A DNA stretch of 20,563 nucleotides, taken from positions 1-20,563 of the forward strand of contig CAYVDH010000046.1 in NCBI GenBank assembly GCA_964450355.1. Reading direction: 5' to 3'. The translations under genes were made by a program, and so were the position numbers. Within the stretch, counting starts at the first letter, position 1, and each line of letters begins with the position of its first letter. The stretch comes from CAYVDH01 sp964450355 (GTDB lineage Bacteria > Bacteroidota > Bacteroidia > NS11-12g > UBA955). This document shows positions 8,115 through 15,804 of the stretch, piece after piece. Under the pieces are notes generated by a model. It was not told the origin of the DNA, made no database searches, and was given only the letters and a program-made list of their open reading frames with translations.

Positions 8115-9316
8115 TGAAGTAAATTAATTAATTTAAGTGTTAAATTTTTAACGTCAAATTGTGATATATCATAATTGTATTGAAGCAAATGCAGTGAGTT
8201 TAAAGATTCATATAAATTGTTTTCGTTCATTTGAAAACCCAATTGATTTATTTCTACGAATTCTCCAGTTTTACCGGGTTTGGAAAACACCAAAATCGAT
8301 TTTTTTTGAGAAATGTATTCAACAAATTTAGTACTAAAAGAAAACGTTATATCATCTGTTAGAAAAAGTAAACAAGCACTTGATTCAGCTATTTTATTAT
8401 ACACTTCATTCAATGGAATTTTACCATGATAAAATAGGTATTTTGATTGTTTAAAAAAGGGCGAATAAGAAGGATGTATTTCACCATAAAAATGAAAAGT
8501 GTAATGGTTGTTTTGTTCTCTAAGTTGATTATAAAACATCAAAAAACTATCCATAGCTTTTTCATACAACGTACCAGTGAATACAATTGAATTTGAACTT
8601 ACAATTGAATCCTTAGAAATAAAATCTTCTTGGTCATAACCATTATTCAGAGTTACAACATCCTTTTCATTTCGATGATATTCATTGATGTAATATTCGC
8701 TCATTTCATTGGCAACAGTTATGATTTTATTGTATTCTTTGAACACCATTTTTTCAGCAGTTTTTTCAACTAAAAATCTGTGATTAGGCAATGTCCAATA
8801 ACCAAAAGCCATTTTATTATTAGTCCAGGGGTCTCTTACATCTAAAATGAAATTAACATGTGGAAATTTATTTTTAAGTTCAATTAAAAAAGTACTGTAG
8901 TAAAATGGTCCAACACTTAATATGATGTTATTATAACCTTGTTCAATCAATGGAACAACTTGTGCTAATAATTCTTTTTTACACAATGCAGATTTATCAT
9001 AATAATTTCCTTTTATTTTCCATTTAGCATAAAACAAGGAAAGTTTATAACCAATTTTATCAATAACAGTTGATGTGTTTTTTAACAAATAAGTTGGGTA
9101 ATTTGGTTTAAAATAATGAATTCTTTTTTGAGAATTTAATTCTTTAATATCATTTGTCCACTCTGAATCATTTGTGTGTGGCAGGTCGGCTGTAACCAAT
9201 CTCACATCAATCTTGTTTCTTAATAAATACTTTGAGTATTTAGCCCATCTTCTTCCACCTATTCCGGGTACAGGAGGAAAAGTAAAGCAAATGATGAGTA
9301 ATTTTTTACTTTCCAA
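8111..9316 (-). CDS. GT4-like glycosyltransferase
   Basis: The 401-residue protein has the layout of a group 1 GT-B glycosyltransferase. KLLIICFTFPPVPGIGGRRW opens the acceptor domain (residues 4-23). ILDVRDPW lies mid-protein, as in a GT4 subgroup common in Bacteroidota polysaccharide clusters. NNGYD precedes the donor domain, IVFTGTLYEKA opens it, and FSTKFVEYISQKKSILVF supplies the C-terminal Glu region. The first Glu of the EX7E pair is not evident. The start is TTG at 9316: an in-frame stop lies directly upstream and no ATG is near the conserved N-terminus. It overlaps the upstream amidotransferase gene by 11 bp and the downstream epimerase by 4 bp, so it belongs to the same tightly coupled run. 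The sugar specificity is unknown. Confidence 0.85.
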   Translation of the reverse strand: MESKKLLIICFTFPPVPGIGGRRWAKYSKYLLRNKIDVRLVTADLPHTNDSEWTNDIKELNSQKRIHYFKPNYPTYLLKNTSTVIDKIGYKLSLFYAKWKIKGNYYDKSALCKKELLAQVVPLIEQGYNNIILSVGPFYYSTFLIELKNKFPHVNFILDVRDPWTNNKMAFGYWTLPNHRFLVEKTAEKMVFKEYNKIITVANEMSEYYINEYHRNEKDVVTLNNGYDQEDFISKDSIVSSNSIVFTGTLYEKAMDSFLMFYNQLREQNNHYTFHFYGEIHPSYSPFFKQSKYLFYHGKIPLNEVYNKIAESSACLLFLTDDITFSFSTKFVEYISQKKSILVFSKPGKTGEFVEINQLGFQMNENNLYESLNSLHLLQYNYDISQFDVKNLTLKLINLLH

Positions 9317-10466
9317 TTAACTTTTTTACCAATTTTGTCAATGGTTTAGCTTTACGCATGAAAGCTTCGTGTTTAGGATATAAACCTGTTAAATAAGATT
9401 TAAATTCAAGGTGAGACCTAACAGGTTCGTTCATGATTTTTATAAACTCATCTTCAGACAAACCTAATTTTTTCAATGTAAATTCCCTGTCCATTTTGTA
9501 AACATTGTTGTCATATAATGGCTTTTCAAGTTCTAATTTTGCTTCAATTTTACTCATTTGACCACTGCAAATCAGATTTGCTAAATGTGCTTTGCGTTTT
9601 TCAAAACCAAATTTTTCTTTAAGAACATATCCTTGATAAAATCGAGTGAAAATTGATTCGTAATGCTTTCCTCCATAATCTCTCCAACCCATTTGATTGA
9701 TGATGATTTCTTTGGCTTTATCCTTATCATATTCATCGATGTATTCCAATAAATTAAATCTTTCAATTTTTTTAATTTGTTGGTAATAAATGTATTTCCA
9801 AAAAGTTAATAAAGGAAATGTTTTTAGTTTTACTTTTCCAAATTGATTGTGAATGTCTAAAATATTAGCTACATCCATTTTACTGTGCCTCATGGTTGGT
9901 GGCAAAATGGCTTCAGTTTGATGATTGTGACCAGTAATGATGTATTTAATGTTAAATTTATTGGCTAATTGATACAACAATGCATAAAAACCATGATCAG
10001 TTGGAATTTCCCAATCTAAAACTGAGGCTTTAATGTATGAAAGTTGTAAGTCTCTGAATTCAGGCCAATCTACTACGTAAGTATATAAATCAAACCCTGT
10101 ATTTTTGGTTATTTGCTCAATATTACTAACTGCTAATTCACTGTTCCAACCATTGTCAAAATGGACCAAAAGGGGATTTAATCCCAATTGTTTGCAAATA
10201 TAAGCAGCGTATGTACTATCTACACCTCCACTTACTCCTAAAATAGAATCGTATTGTCCTTTTTTATGTTGTTTAAATGCATTTAATTGATTGTTTAAAA
10301 TGGTTTTTTTTCTTTCGGGAGTTAAAGCATTATCTATGTATTGTTTTTTGTAATTATTACAATAATGGCACACTCCATTTTCGTCAAATTTGATGTTTGG
10401 ATCATCATGTGTATCCAATACACAATGATTACATTCGATGACTGTTTTCAATTGTTCTTCAATCAT
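9306..10466 (-). CDS. N-acetyl sugar amidotransferase (WbpG/PseA family)
   Basis: This 386-residue protein belongs to the PP-loop family that turns an N-acetyl group on a sugar into an acetamidino group, as WbpG does for Pseudomonas O-antigen and PseA for pseudaminic acid. An N-terminal zinc-ribbon-like part has Cys12, Cys15, Cys33 and Cys36 (CNHC and CHYC). The ATP-binding PP-loop is GVSGGVDSTYAA at about 77-88. TGHNHQTEAILPP at about 178-190 and the GWRDYGGKHYESIFTRFYQ region are typical of the family. In characterised systems the ammonia comes from separate HisH/HisF-like partners; none is present in this window. The ATG at 10466 overlaps the upstream gene by 8 bp. The target sugar could be the nonulosonic acid or a HexNAc of the repeat unit. 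The family is certain; the substrate is an inference. Confidence 0.9.
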   Translation of the reverse strand: MIEEQLKTVIECNHCVLDTHDDPNIKFDENGVCHYCNNYKKQYIDNALTPERKKTILNNQLNAFKQHKKGQYDSILGVSGGVDSTYAAYICKQLGLNPLLVHFDNGWNSELAVSNIEQITKNTGFDLYTYVVDWPEFRDLQLSYIKASVLDWEIPTDHGFYALLYQLANKFNIKYIITGHNHQTEAILPPTMRHSKMDVANILDIHNQFGKVKLKTFPLLTFWKYIYYQQIKKIERFNLLEYIDEYDKDKAKEIIINQMGWRDYGGKHYESIFTRFYQGYVLKEKFGFEKRKAHLANLICSGQMSKIEAKLELEKPLYDNNVYKMDREFTLKKLGLSEDEFIKIMNEPVRSHLEFKSYLTGLYPKHEAFMRKAKPLTKLVKKLIGK

Positions 10467-11793
10467 TTTTTAATTGAAATTTGTTATTTAGTTTAGTTTT
10501 TTTGAATTCTTGATTACTCAACAATAAACTTTCATTTATAAGATGAAATAATTGTTCTTTATTTTTAGCACTAACATTGTCATAAACGCTATTTTTAATA
10601 GGAAATTCATTGAAATAAGGATTGTAAAATAATCCTTTTAAACCCTGATAAAATCTATAAGTCATTATTCCAGAAAAGACTGTAATTGCTGTGTCGCAAA
10701 GATTAAACATTTCTCCAGTATTTTTTGAAATATCTGCAAATTCGTAGCTAACTTGCTTAAATTTAGAATGATAATAAGTTTTTGTTGTTTCTATGTGTTG
10801 AGGATTTTTTTCTAAAGGATGCAAAAATATTATGAGTTTTATATTTTTATTTATCAATACATAATCGATTAAATGATTTTCAAGTTCTTCTTCAGCTAAA
10901 TATGGATTGTACTTGTATGTTGTTAAATTGAACTTTAGATGTTTATTTAACCATGAGCCACCTGAGTAATATCCAATGGTGATTTCTTTTGAAACCTCAT
11001 CATATGAATTTGATAATAATTTTTCAAATTGTTCAGGCAGCCATTGAGTGTATTTATCTACTGATAATGTTTCTTTGTATTCTTCTATTTCATCCCATTG
11101 ATAATCATTGCATATTCCTAATTCATTGGTTATAATAATTTGGTTATGAAAATACAAGGGGTCTTCGGATGGATTTTTTGTCACATAAATTCCTTTTTTC
11201 ATCATCATTAATGCTGAGGCATTAGAATCTTTGTGAAAGATACATGAATAAAACAAGTGTTTAATTTTATACTTGTTACAAATTAATAGTAAAATAGATT
11301 GTTCATATACTTCATGTTGCAAAAGAGCAAACAATGCTCTTTTTTTACTGAAAACAAAAGGTGTTAATGCTATACAAATAAAAAAATAAACAATGGATAA
11401 ACTTAATTTAGTTAATGTATTTACTGGATATTGTAATAATTTGTCTTTATTGATAAAAATACCAGGGCGTAATCCAGACATTTTTTCAATAAAATTAAGT
11501 CTTACATCAATGTTTATTGCATCGTCATACAAAGCGATGTTGTTCTTGTTATTTATGTAAATATCTACACTGGATTTTTTAAATAATATTTGAATTAATC
11601 TTGCATAAAATCTCCAAATTATAAATACATCACTGTGGTTAGCGTGATGCAATCTGTGACTACCTTGTGGTCTATCTATGATGCTTTTGCCACATAAGTA
11701 TGCTTTATAATTTCTTTTGTTATTGGTTAAATAAAGAAATATAAAATAGAAATAATTGAAGGCTGTTTCTATGTTATATAACAGAATTTTCAT
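10459..11793 (-). CDS. Unassigned protein beside neuC; candidate sialyltransferase
   Basis: I do not recognise this 444-residue protein as a named family. It lies directly after neuC (4-bp overlap) and before the amidotransferase (8-bp overlap), where a sialyltransferase is often encoded. Three short segments occur in the order seen in the bacterial sialyltransferase families GT38, GT52 and GT80. These are an acidic pair, YDDA at 89-92 (the D/E-D/E-G motif, here ending in Ala), then LHP at 324-326 (the CMP-binding HP motif), then VFSG at 372-375 (in the place of the Ser motif). There is a hydrophobic stretch at about 128-148 and another near 11-23, which may indicate membrane association. Other readings are a different GT-B glycosyltransferase or a polysaccharide-associated protein of unknown role. 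The ATG at 11793 is well supported by the coupling with neuC. Confidence 0.6.
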   Translation of the reverse strand: MKILLYNIETAFNYFYFIFLYLTNNKRNYKAYLCGKSIIDRPQGSHRLHHANHSDVFIIWRFYARLIQILFKKSSVDIYINNKNNIALYDDAINIDVRLNFIEKMSGLRPGIFINKDKLLQYPVNTLTKLSLSIVYFFICIALTPFVFSKKRALFALLQHEVYEQSILLLICNKYKIKHLFYSCIFHKDSNASALMMMKKGIYVTKNPSEDPLYFHNQIIITNELGICNDYQWDEIEEYKETLSVDKYTQWLPEQFEKLLSNSYDEVSKEITIGYYSGGSWLNKHLKFNLTTYKYNPYLAEEELENHLIDYVLINKNIKLIIFLHPLEKNPQHIETTKTYYHSKFKQVSYEFADISKNTGEMFNLCDTAITVFSGIMTYRFYQGLKGLFYNPYFNEFPIKNSVYDNVSAKNKEQLFHLINESLLLSNQEFKKTKLNNKFQLKND

Positions 11794-12920
11794 GCAGTCA
11801 ATTGATCATTAAAAAACTTTTGTTTAGATATTTTCCAAAAAAATTCTTTTTTTAATTCATTGATGAATAAAATATCGCTTTTACCATCACCATAATGGTT
11901 AATAGGGGTTAATTTTACATTGTTAGCTTGATGTATAGCATTTAAAATTTCGTCTTTAGAATAATCAACATTGATGATGTCTTTAGTCACGGAGCGATTA
12001 TTTTGTCGAGTACCAATATTGATAGTGGGAATGCCGTAATAAGGAGCTTCTCTTATCCCTGCACTTGAATTACCAATTATAAATTCAGAGTATTTAAGCA
12101 AAATTAAAAAATACTCAAATCTTAAAGATGGAAAAATAAGGAACCTATTGTTATTTTGTAATTTTTTATAGCTTCTTAATATGTAATCATTACCCATGTC
12201 ATTGTTAGGATACACTATGACATAATTTTTATTTGATTCTATTAACGCTTCTACTAACCTATCTGCTTGATCAAAGATTTGATCGATTTCAGTAGTAACA
12301 GGATGAAACATAACAACAGAATATTTATCAAAAGGAATTTCATAATACTCTTTTACCTTTTCTATTGAAGGTAATTTATCTGAGAGCATTACATCAACAT
12401 CTGGCGAACCGATTTCAAATATTGTTTGTGGTAATTCTCCCATTTGAATTAATCTGTTTTTGGCAATTGAATTGGCAACAAAATGAACATGGCTCATTTT
12501 ACTTACAGCATGTCTTACAAGCTCATCTATAGTACCAGACACTTCGCCTCCTTCTATGTGGGCAACTAATATGTTATTCAAAGCCCCAACTATGGCCCCG
12601 GCAAGGGCTTCTACTCTATCACCATGTATTACTATTAAATCAGGATTTAATTCTTTAACATAACCTGAAAATCCATCAATTGTTTTAGCTAATATGGTGT
12701 CCATGCTGTCATAATCATGATGATTGATGTAGCTAAATATATTGGTATATCCACATTTTCTAATTTCATCTACTGTTTTACCATATTTAGAATTCATGTG
12801 CATGCCAGTAGCAAAAATATGAGCTTCTAATTCTGGCTCTTTAATTACCACTTCTATAAGCGATTTAAGTTTACCAAAATCAGCTCTGGTACCAGTTAAA
12901 AAAACAATTTTTTTACTCAT
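11790..12920 (-). CDS. neuC: UDP-N-acetylglucosamine 2-epimerase, hydrolysing (NeuC/SiaA)
   Basis: NeuC converts UDP-GlcNAc to ManNAc and UDP, the first step of bacterial sialic acid synthesis. The 376 residues match the usual length. The sequence follows the meningococcal SiaA/NeuC pattern: LTGTRADFGKLK at 8-19, TGMHM at 38-42, IHGDRVEALAGA at 98-109, HIEGGEVSGTIDE at 121-133, RHAVSKMSHVHFVAN at 136-150, MFHPVTTE at 204-211, PSLRFEYFL at about 264-272 and IGNSSAGIREAP at 282-293. The EGGE...TIDE region carries the acidic residues expected for catalysis. The ATG at 12920 overlaps the end of neuB by 8 bp. Homologues in legionaminic acid synthesis (LegG) use a diacetamido sugar, but no dehydratase/aminotransferase/acetyltransferase set for that substrate is seen here, so ManNAc is the expected product. 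Confidence 0.95.
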   Translation of the reverse strand: MSKKIVFLTGTRADFGKLKSLIEVVIKEPELEAHIFATGMHMNSKYGKTVDEIRKCGYTNIFSYINHHDYDSMDTILAKTIDGFSGYVKELNPDLIVIHGDRVEALAGAIVGALNNILVAHIEGGEVSGTIDELVRHAVSKMSHVHFVANSIAKNRLIQMGELPQTIFEIGSPDVDVMLSDKLPSIEKVKEYYEIPFDKYSVVMFHPVTTEIDQIFDQADRLVEALIESNKNYVIVYPNNDMGNDYILRSYKKLQNNNRFLIFPSLRFEYFLILLKYSEFIIGNSSAGIREAPYYGIPTINIGTRQNNRSVTKDIINVDYSKDEILNAIHQANNVKLTPINHYGDGKSDILFINELKKEFFWKISKQKFFNDQLTA

Positions 12921-13956
12921 CTATAAATGACCATTTGATTTGTGTATCTGAAGCTATGAATTGAGTTGATTTCTTATTCAAAATAGTTTCATATTTTTCT
13001 GCTAAAATCTCACCTGTTCCGGGTCTCTTCACCCAAATATTTTCTTTTGTAAAAGCTTCACCTTGTTGTATATCTTTTATTGCTACTACGGTAGCAAAAG
13101 CAAAAGCAATAGTTGGTTGTTCTTCTTTAACAGGACCCTTGTTTCCACCTCTTTCTAATTTTAATATTTTTGATCCATGTATTAATTCTTTCATTGCTTT
13201 GCCATCCATAGAACAAATGATGTCTGGTCCTGGTCTTTCCATACTATCTGTAAAATGTCTTTCTAAAATCGAAGCTCCAAGTGCTACAGCACCTAAACAT
13301 GCATAATTATCTGTAGTATGATCAGATAATCCAACAACAGCATCTGGAAAATGATTTTCTAATTCAGTCATTGCTCCTAATCTAACAATGTTAGGTGGAG
13401 TTGGATACACATTGGTACAATGAAGTAAAGCGTAAGGTGTTTTATTTTTTCTGAAAATTTCAACAGCTTTTGAAATGCTTTCAATGGTATTCATCCCTGT
13501 ACTTAAAATGATAGGCTTTCCGAAAGAGCAAATGTGTTCAAGTAAAGGGTAATTATTACACTCACCGCTTCCTATTTTATAAGCAGGGATATCAAATTTC
13601 TTTAATCTATCTGCAGCAGCTCTAGAAAATGGTGTACTAATAAAAATCATGTTTTTTGATTTCACATAGTTCATTAATTCAAATTCTTCTTCTTCATTTA
13701 AAGCACATCGTTCCATGATTTCATAAATAGAAACATCTGCATTTCCAGGAATTGTAAGTTTGGCGGCACCTGCCATTTCGTCTTCTACAATATGAGTTTG
13801 GTGTTTAATGATCTCTGCTCCTGCTTGGTATGCAGCATCTACCATTTGTTTTGCTGTTTCCAAAGAGCCTTCGTGATTAATTCCAATTTCAGCAATAACA
13901 ATTGGGTCGTAATCGTATCCAATTTTTCTTCCGTTAATTTCTATGTATGGTTTCAT
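12913..13956 (-). CDS. neuB: N-acetylneuraminate synthase (NeuB)
   Basis: NeuB condenses ManNAc with phosphoenolpyruvate to give Neu5Ac in the cytoplasm. The 347-residue protein has the TIM-barrel synthase domain (about 1-285) and the C-terminal antifreeze-like SAF domain (about 287-345, with VKRPGTGEI). It follows meningococcal NeuB closely, and the known active-site positions are conserved with a shift of two or three residues: Glu23 (AEIGINHEG), Lys51 (KHQTH), Ser130 and Glu132 (KIGSGECNN), Asn182 (CTNVYPTP), His213 (GLSDHTTD), His234 (ERHFTDS) and Arg311. The two His residues are the metal ligands. This pattern fits the Neu5Ac synthase branch (meningococcal NeuB, Campylobacter NeuB1). The ATG at 13956 overlaps the end of neuA by 4 bp and the gene overlaps neuC by 8 bp. 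Confidence 0.96.
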   Translation of the reverse strand: MKPYIEINGRKIGYDYDPIVIAEIGINHEGSLETAKQMVDAAYQAGAEIIKHQTHIVEDEMAGAAKLTIPGNADVSIYEIMERCALNEEEEFELMNYVKSKNMIFISTPFSRAAADRLKKFDIPAYKIGSGECNNYPLLEHICSFGKPIILSTGMNTIESISKAVEIFRKNKTPYALLHCTNVYPTPPNIVRLGAMTELENHFPDAVVGLSDHTTDNYACLGAVALGASILERHFTDSMERPGPDIICSMDGKAMKELIHGSKILKLERGGNKGPVKEEQPTIAFAFATVVAIKDIQQGEAFTKENIWVKRPGTGEILAEKYETILNKKSTQFIASDTQIKWSFIDE

Positions 13957-14630
13957 TCAATGATTGATTTTGCAAATTTCATATCTAATTCAGTGTCTAT
14001 GTCTATCAATGTATTTTCGTTCATGATTAATAACTGACTGTTTTCATCATAAAACATTTGATTTTTTTTAAAAAAATTGACACTGCATCCATAAAAAGCT
14101 CCATTATTGAAATAAATTTCAGGGAATTCTTGTCTTCTTTTTCCTTTAAAATCTGGCATGACATTTTTTATCTTTTTGTTGTAGTCTAAATAGATATAAT
14201 CTGCAGGGTGATGCATGGTTTTACAAACTCCAAGTACGGATTCAATACCACTTTTAAGCAATTTAACTCCCTCATTAATTTCTTGATAAGTTCTAAATGG
14301 CGAAGTGGGTTGCAACAACACAAAATGACTTATTCTTTTATTGTTTTTTTCAAAATATTGAATTAAATCATTCATTACATCTACATGGGTTGAATCGTCT
14401 TGACATAAGTGTTCTGGTCTGATGTAAGGTACATTTAATTTGCTGTATTTGTTTTTCAGTTCTTCTATGATTTCTTCAATATCGGTGCTGAGTATTATTT
14501 CATCTATTTCATTGGCATTATTAGCAGCCATAATTGAATGTTCAATCAAAGACATATTGCCTAGCATCATGGTGTTTTTACCAGGCAATCCTTTTGAATT
14601 TTTTCGAGCAGTTACAATGGCTACTACCAA
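13953..14630 (-). CDS. neuA: CMP-sialic acid synthetase (acylneuraminate cytidylyltransferase)
   Basis: NeuA activates a nonulosonic acid with CTP to the CMP-sugar used by sialyltransferases. The 225 residues equal the single-domain bacterial form. Signatures are the CTP-binding loop TARKNSKGLPGKN at 7-19, STD at 48-50, LQPTSPFRT at 106-114, a basic RRQEFPEIYFNNGAFY stretch at 165-180, and the metal-binding DIDTELD at 210-216. The SKGLPGKN form is that of NeuA, not of KdsB. No ATG is available near the conserved N-terminus: TTG at 14630 is the best start, 5 bp after the stop of kdnA. The gene lies between kdnA and neuB, so its true substrate could be either plain Neu5Ac or a terminally aminated derivative made with KdnBA. 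Confidence 0.93.
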   Translation of the reverse strand: MVVAIVTARKNSKGLPGKNTMMLGNMSLIEHSIMAANNANEIDEIILSTDIEEIIEELKNKYSKLNVPYIRPEHLCQDDSTHVDVMNDLIQYFEKNNKRISHFVLLQPTSPFRTYQEINEGVKLLKSGIESVLGVCKTMHHPADYIYLDYNKKIKNVMPDFKGKRRQEFPEIYFNNGAFYGCSVNFFKKNQMFYDENSQLLIMNENTLIDIDTELDMKFAKSIIE

Positions 14631-14635
14631 TTTTA

Positions 14636-15802
14636 TTATAATTGATTTAAAATTTGATTGATGATATGAATTTGATGGTCTAACTGTTCAGTAGTAGATT
14701 TTACATTGATAGGTAAAGCCACAGAACGGTATAATAAGTCTGCGGTTTTTTTCCATTCCGTTGTCCATGAATTTTTATATGCAGGTACATCATTAAACAT
14801 GTGATTCCAAGTACCAGAAAAATGCCAATCTATAGCATCGGGTATGTTTTTAGTTCCTAATGCATGTGGTTTTAATGCTTGAACAAATTGATTGGCTAAT
14901 TCGGAATTTTGAAAATTAAATATCAATGTATCTGCTAAATCACCATCTTGACTTGTTAATTCTCTAAACACAATTTTGTCAGAAATAATGTTTGATTTTA
15001 AATGAGTTTTATTTTTTCTATTTTGAGCGACTATATAATCCAATTTTTCAAGTTGTGCCATGCCTACAGCACCTTGCATTTCATTCATTCTATAGTTTAA
15101 TCCAACTATGGTTCTGGTATCTCTACCTCTTGGTAAATTAGGATTATTTTCATGACCATGGTCATGGTATTCTTTACAAAATTTATAAATATTTTCGTTG
15201 TTAGTCACTATCATGCCCCCTTCTCCTGTAGTAATTGTTTTACCAAAATCAAGACTATAAATTCCTACATCTGCCAATGTACCTGCCCATTTGTTATTGT
15301 ATTTAGCACCTAGGGCTTCGCAGCTATCTTCTAATACTGGAATGTTGTGTTGAGAAGCAATTTCTAAAATTTCTTCCATTTTAGCTGTGTTACCAAGCAT
15401 GTGTACAGGAATAATTAATTTGGTTTTGCTATTAATGGCTTTTTTAAGCTCATCGGGATCCATGTTGTATGTCTCATCTACATCAACAATAACTGGTGTT
15501 GCACCTATTGCTATAATGGTTTCTACAGTTGCAACAAAAGTAAAAGCTTGAGTAATAACTTCATCACCCGGTTTAATTCCTAAAGCTAACATGGCAACAA
15601 TTTGAGCAACTGTACCAGAGGTTACTGCTTGGGCATATTTAACTTCTAATTTTTCAGCAAATTTCTTTTCAAATTCTCTAACTCGATACCTGTTATTTCT
15701 TAGAGCATCAAAGCCATGTGGAAATAAAACACCATTGCTGGTATTGAATATATCCATTAAATTTTCTTGTTCTTCTTTTCCTATTAATTCGTATCCTGGC
15801 AT
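14636..15802 (-). CDS. kdnA: PLP-dependent sugar aminotransferase, KdnA-like (DegT/DnrJ/EryC1 family)
   Basis: The 388-residue protein is a DegT-family aminotransferase, active in the cytoplasm. The PLP lysine is Lys188 in SLDFGKTITTGEGG, with Asp159 in LEDSCEALGA binding the pyridine nitrogen, and TSGTVAQ at 61-67 binding phosphate. The start, MPGYELIG followed by VLFPHGFDALRNNRYRVREFE (from residue 25), is characteristic of the KdnA subgroup, which aminates C8 of Kdo after oxidation by KdnB. The partner KdnB-like gene lies 2 bp upstream, which supports the assignment. In this cluster the downstream genes are neuABC, so the substrate may instead be the C9 aldehyde of Neu5Ac; this is a hypothesis. 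The ATG start at 15802 agrees with the conserved MPG beginning. Confidence 0.85.
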   Translation of the reverse strand: MPGYELIGKEEQENLMDIFNTSNGVLFPHGFDALRNNRYRVREFEKKFAEKLEVKYAQAVTSGTVAQIVAMLALGIKPGDEVITQAFTFVATVETIIAIGATPVIVDVDETYNMDPDELKKAINSKTKLIIPVHMLGNTAKMEEILEIASQHNIPVLEDSCEALGAKYNNKWAGTLADVGIYSLDFGKTITTGEGGMIVTNNENIYKFCKEYHDHGHENNPNLPRGRDTRTIVGLNYRMNEMQGAVGMAQLEKLDYIVAQNRKNKTHLKSNIISDKIVFRELTSQDGDLADTLIFNFQNSELANQFVQALKPHALGTKNIPDAIDWHFSGTWNHMFNDVPAYKNSWTTEWKKTADLLYRSVALPINVKSTTEQLDHQIHIINQILNQL

Positions 15803-15804
15803 AA

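Noticed and set aside
13953..14630. Reading the cytidylyltransferase as KdsB because kdnA and kdnB are adjacent
   Set aside because: The TARKNSKGLPGKN loop, the length of 225 residues and the DIDTELD motif match NeuA, and neuB and neuC follow directly.
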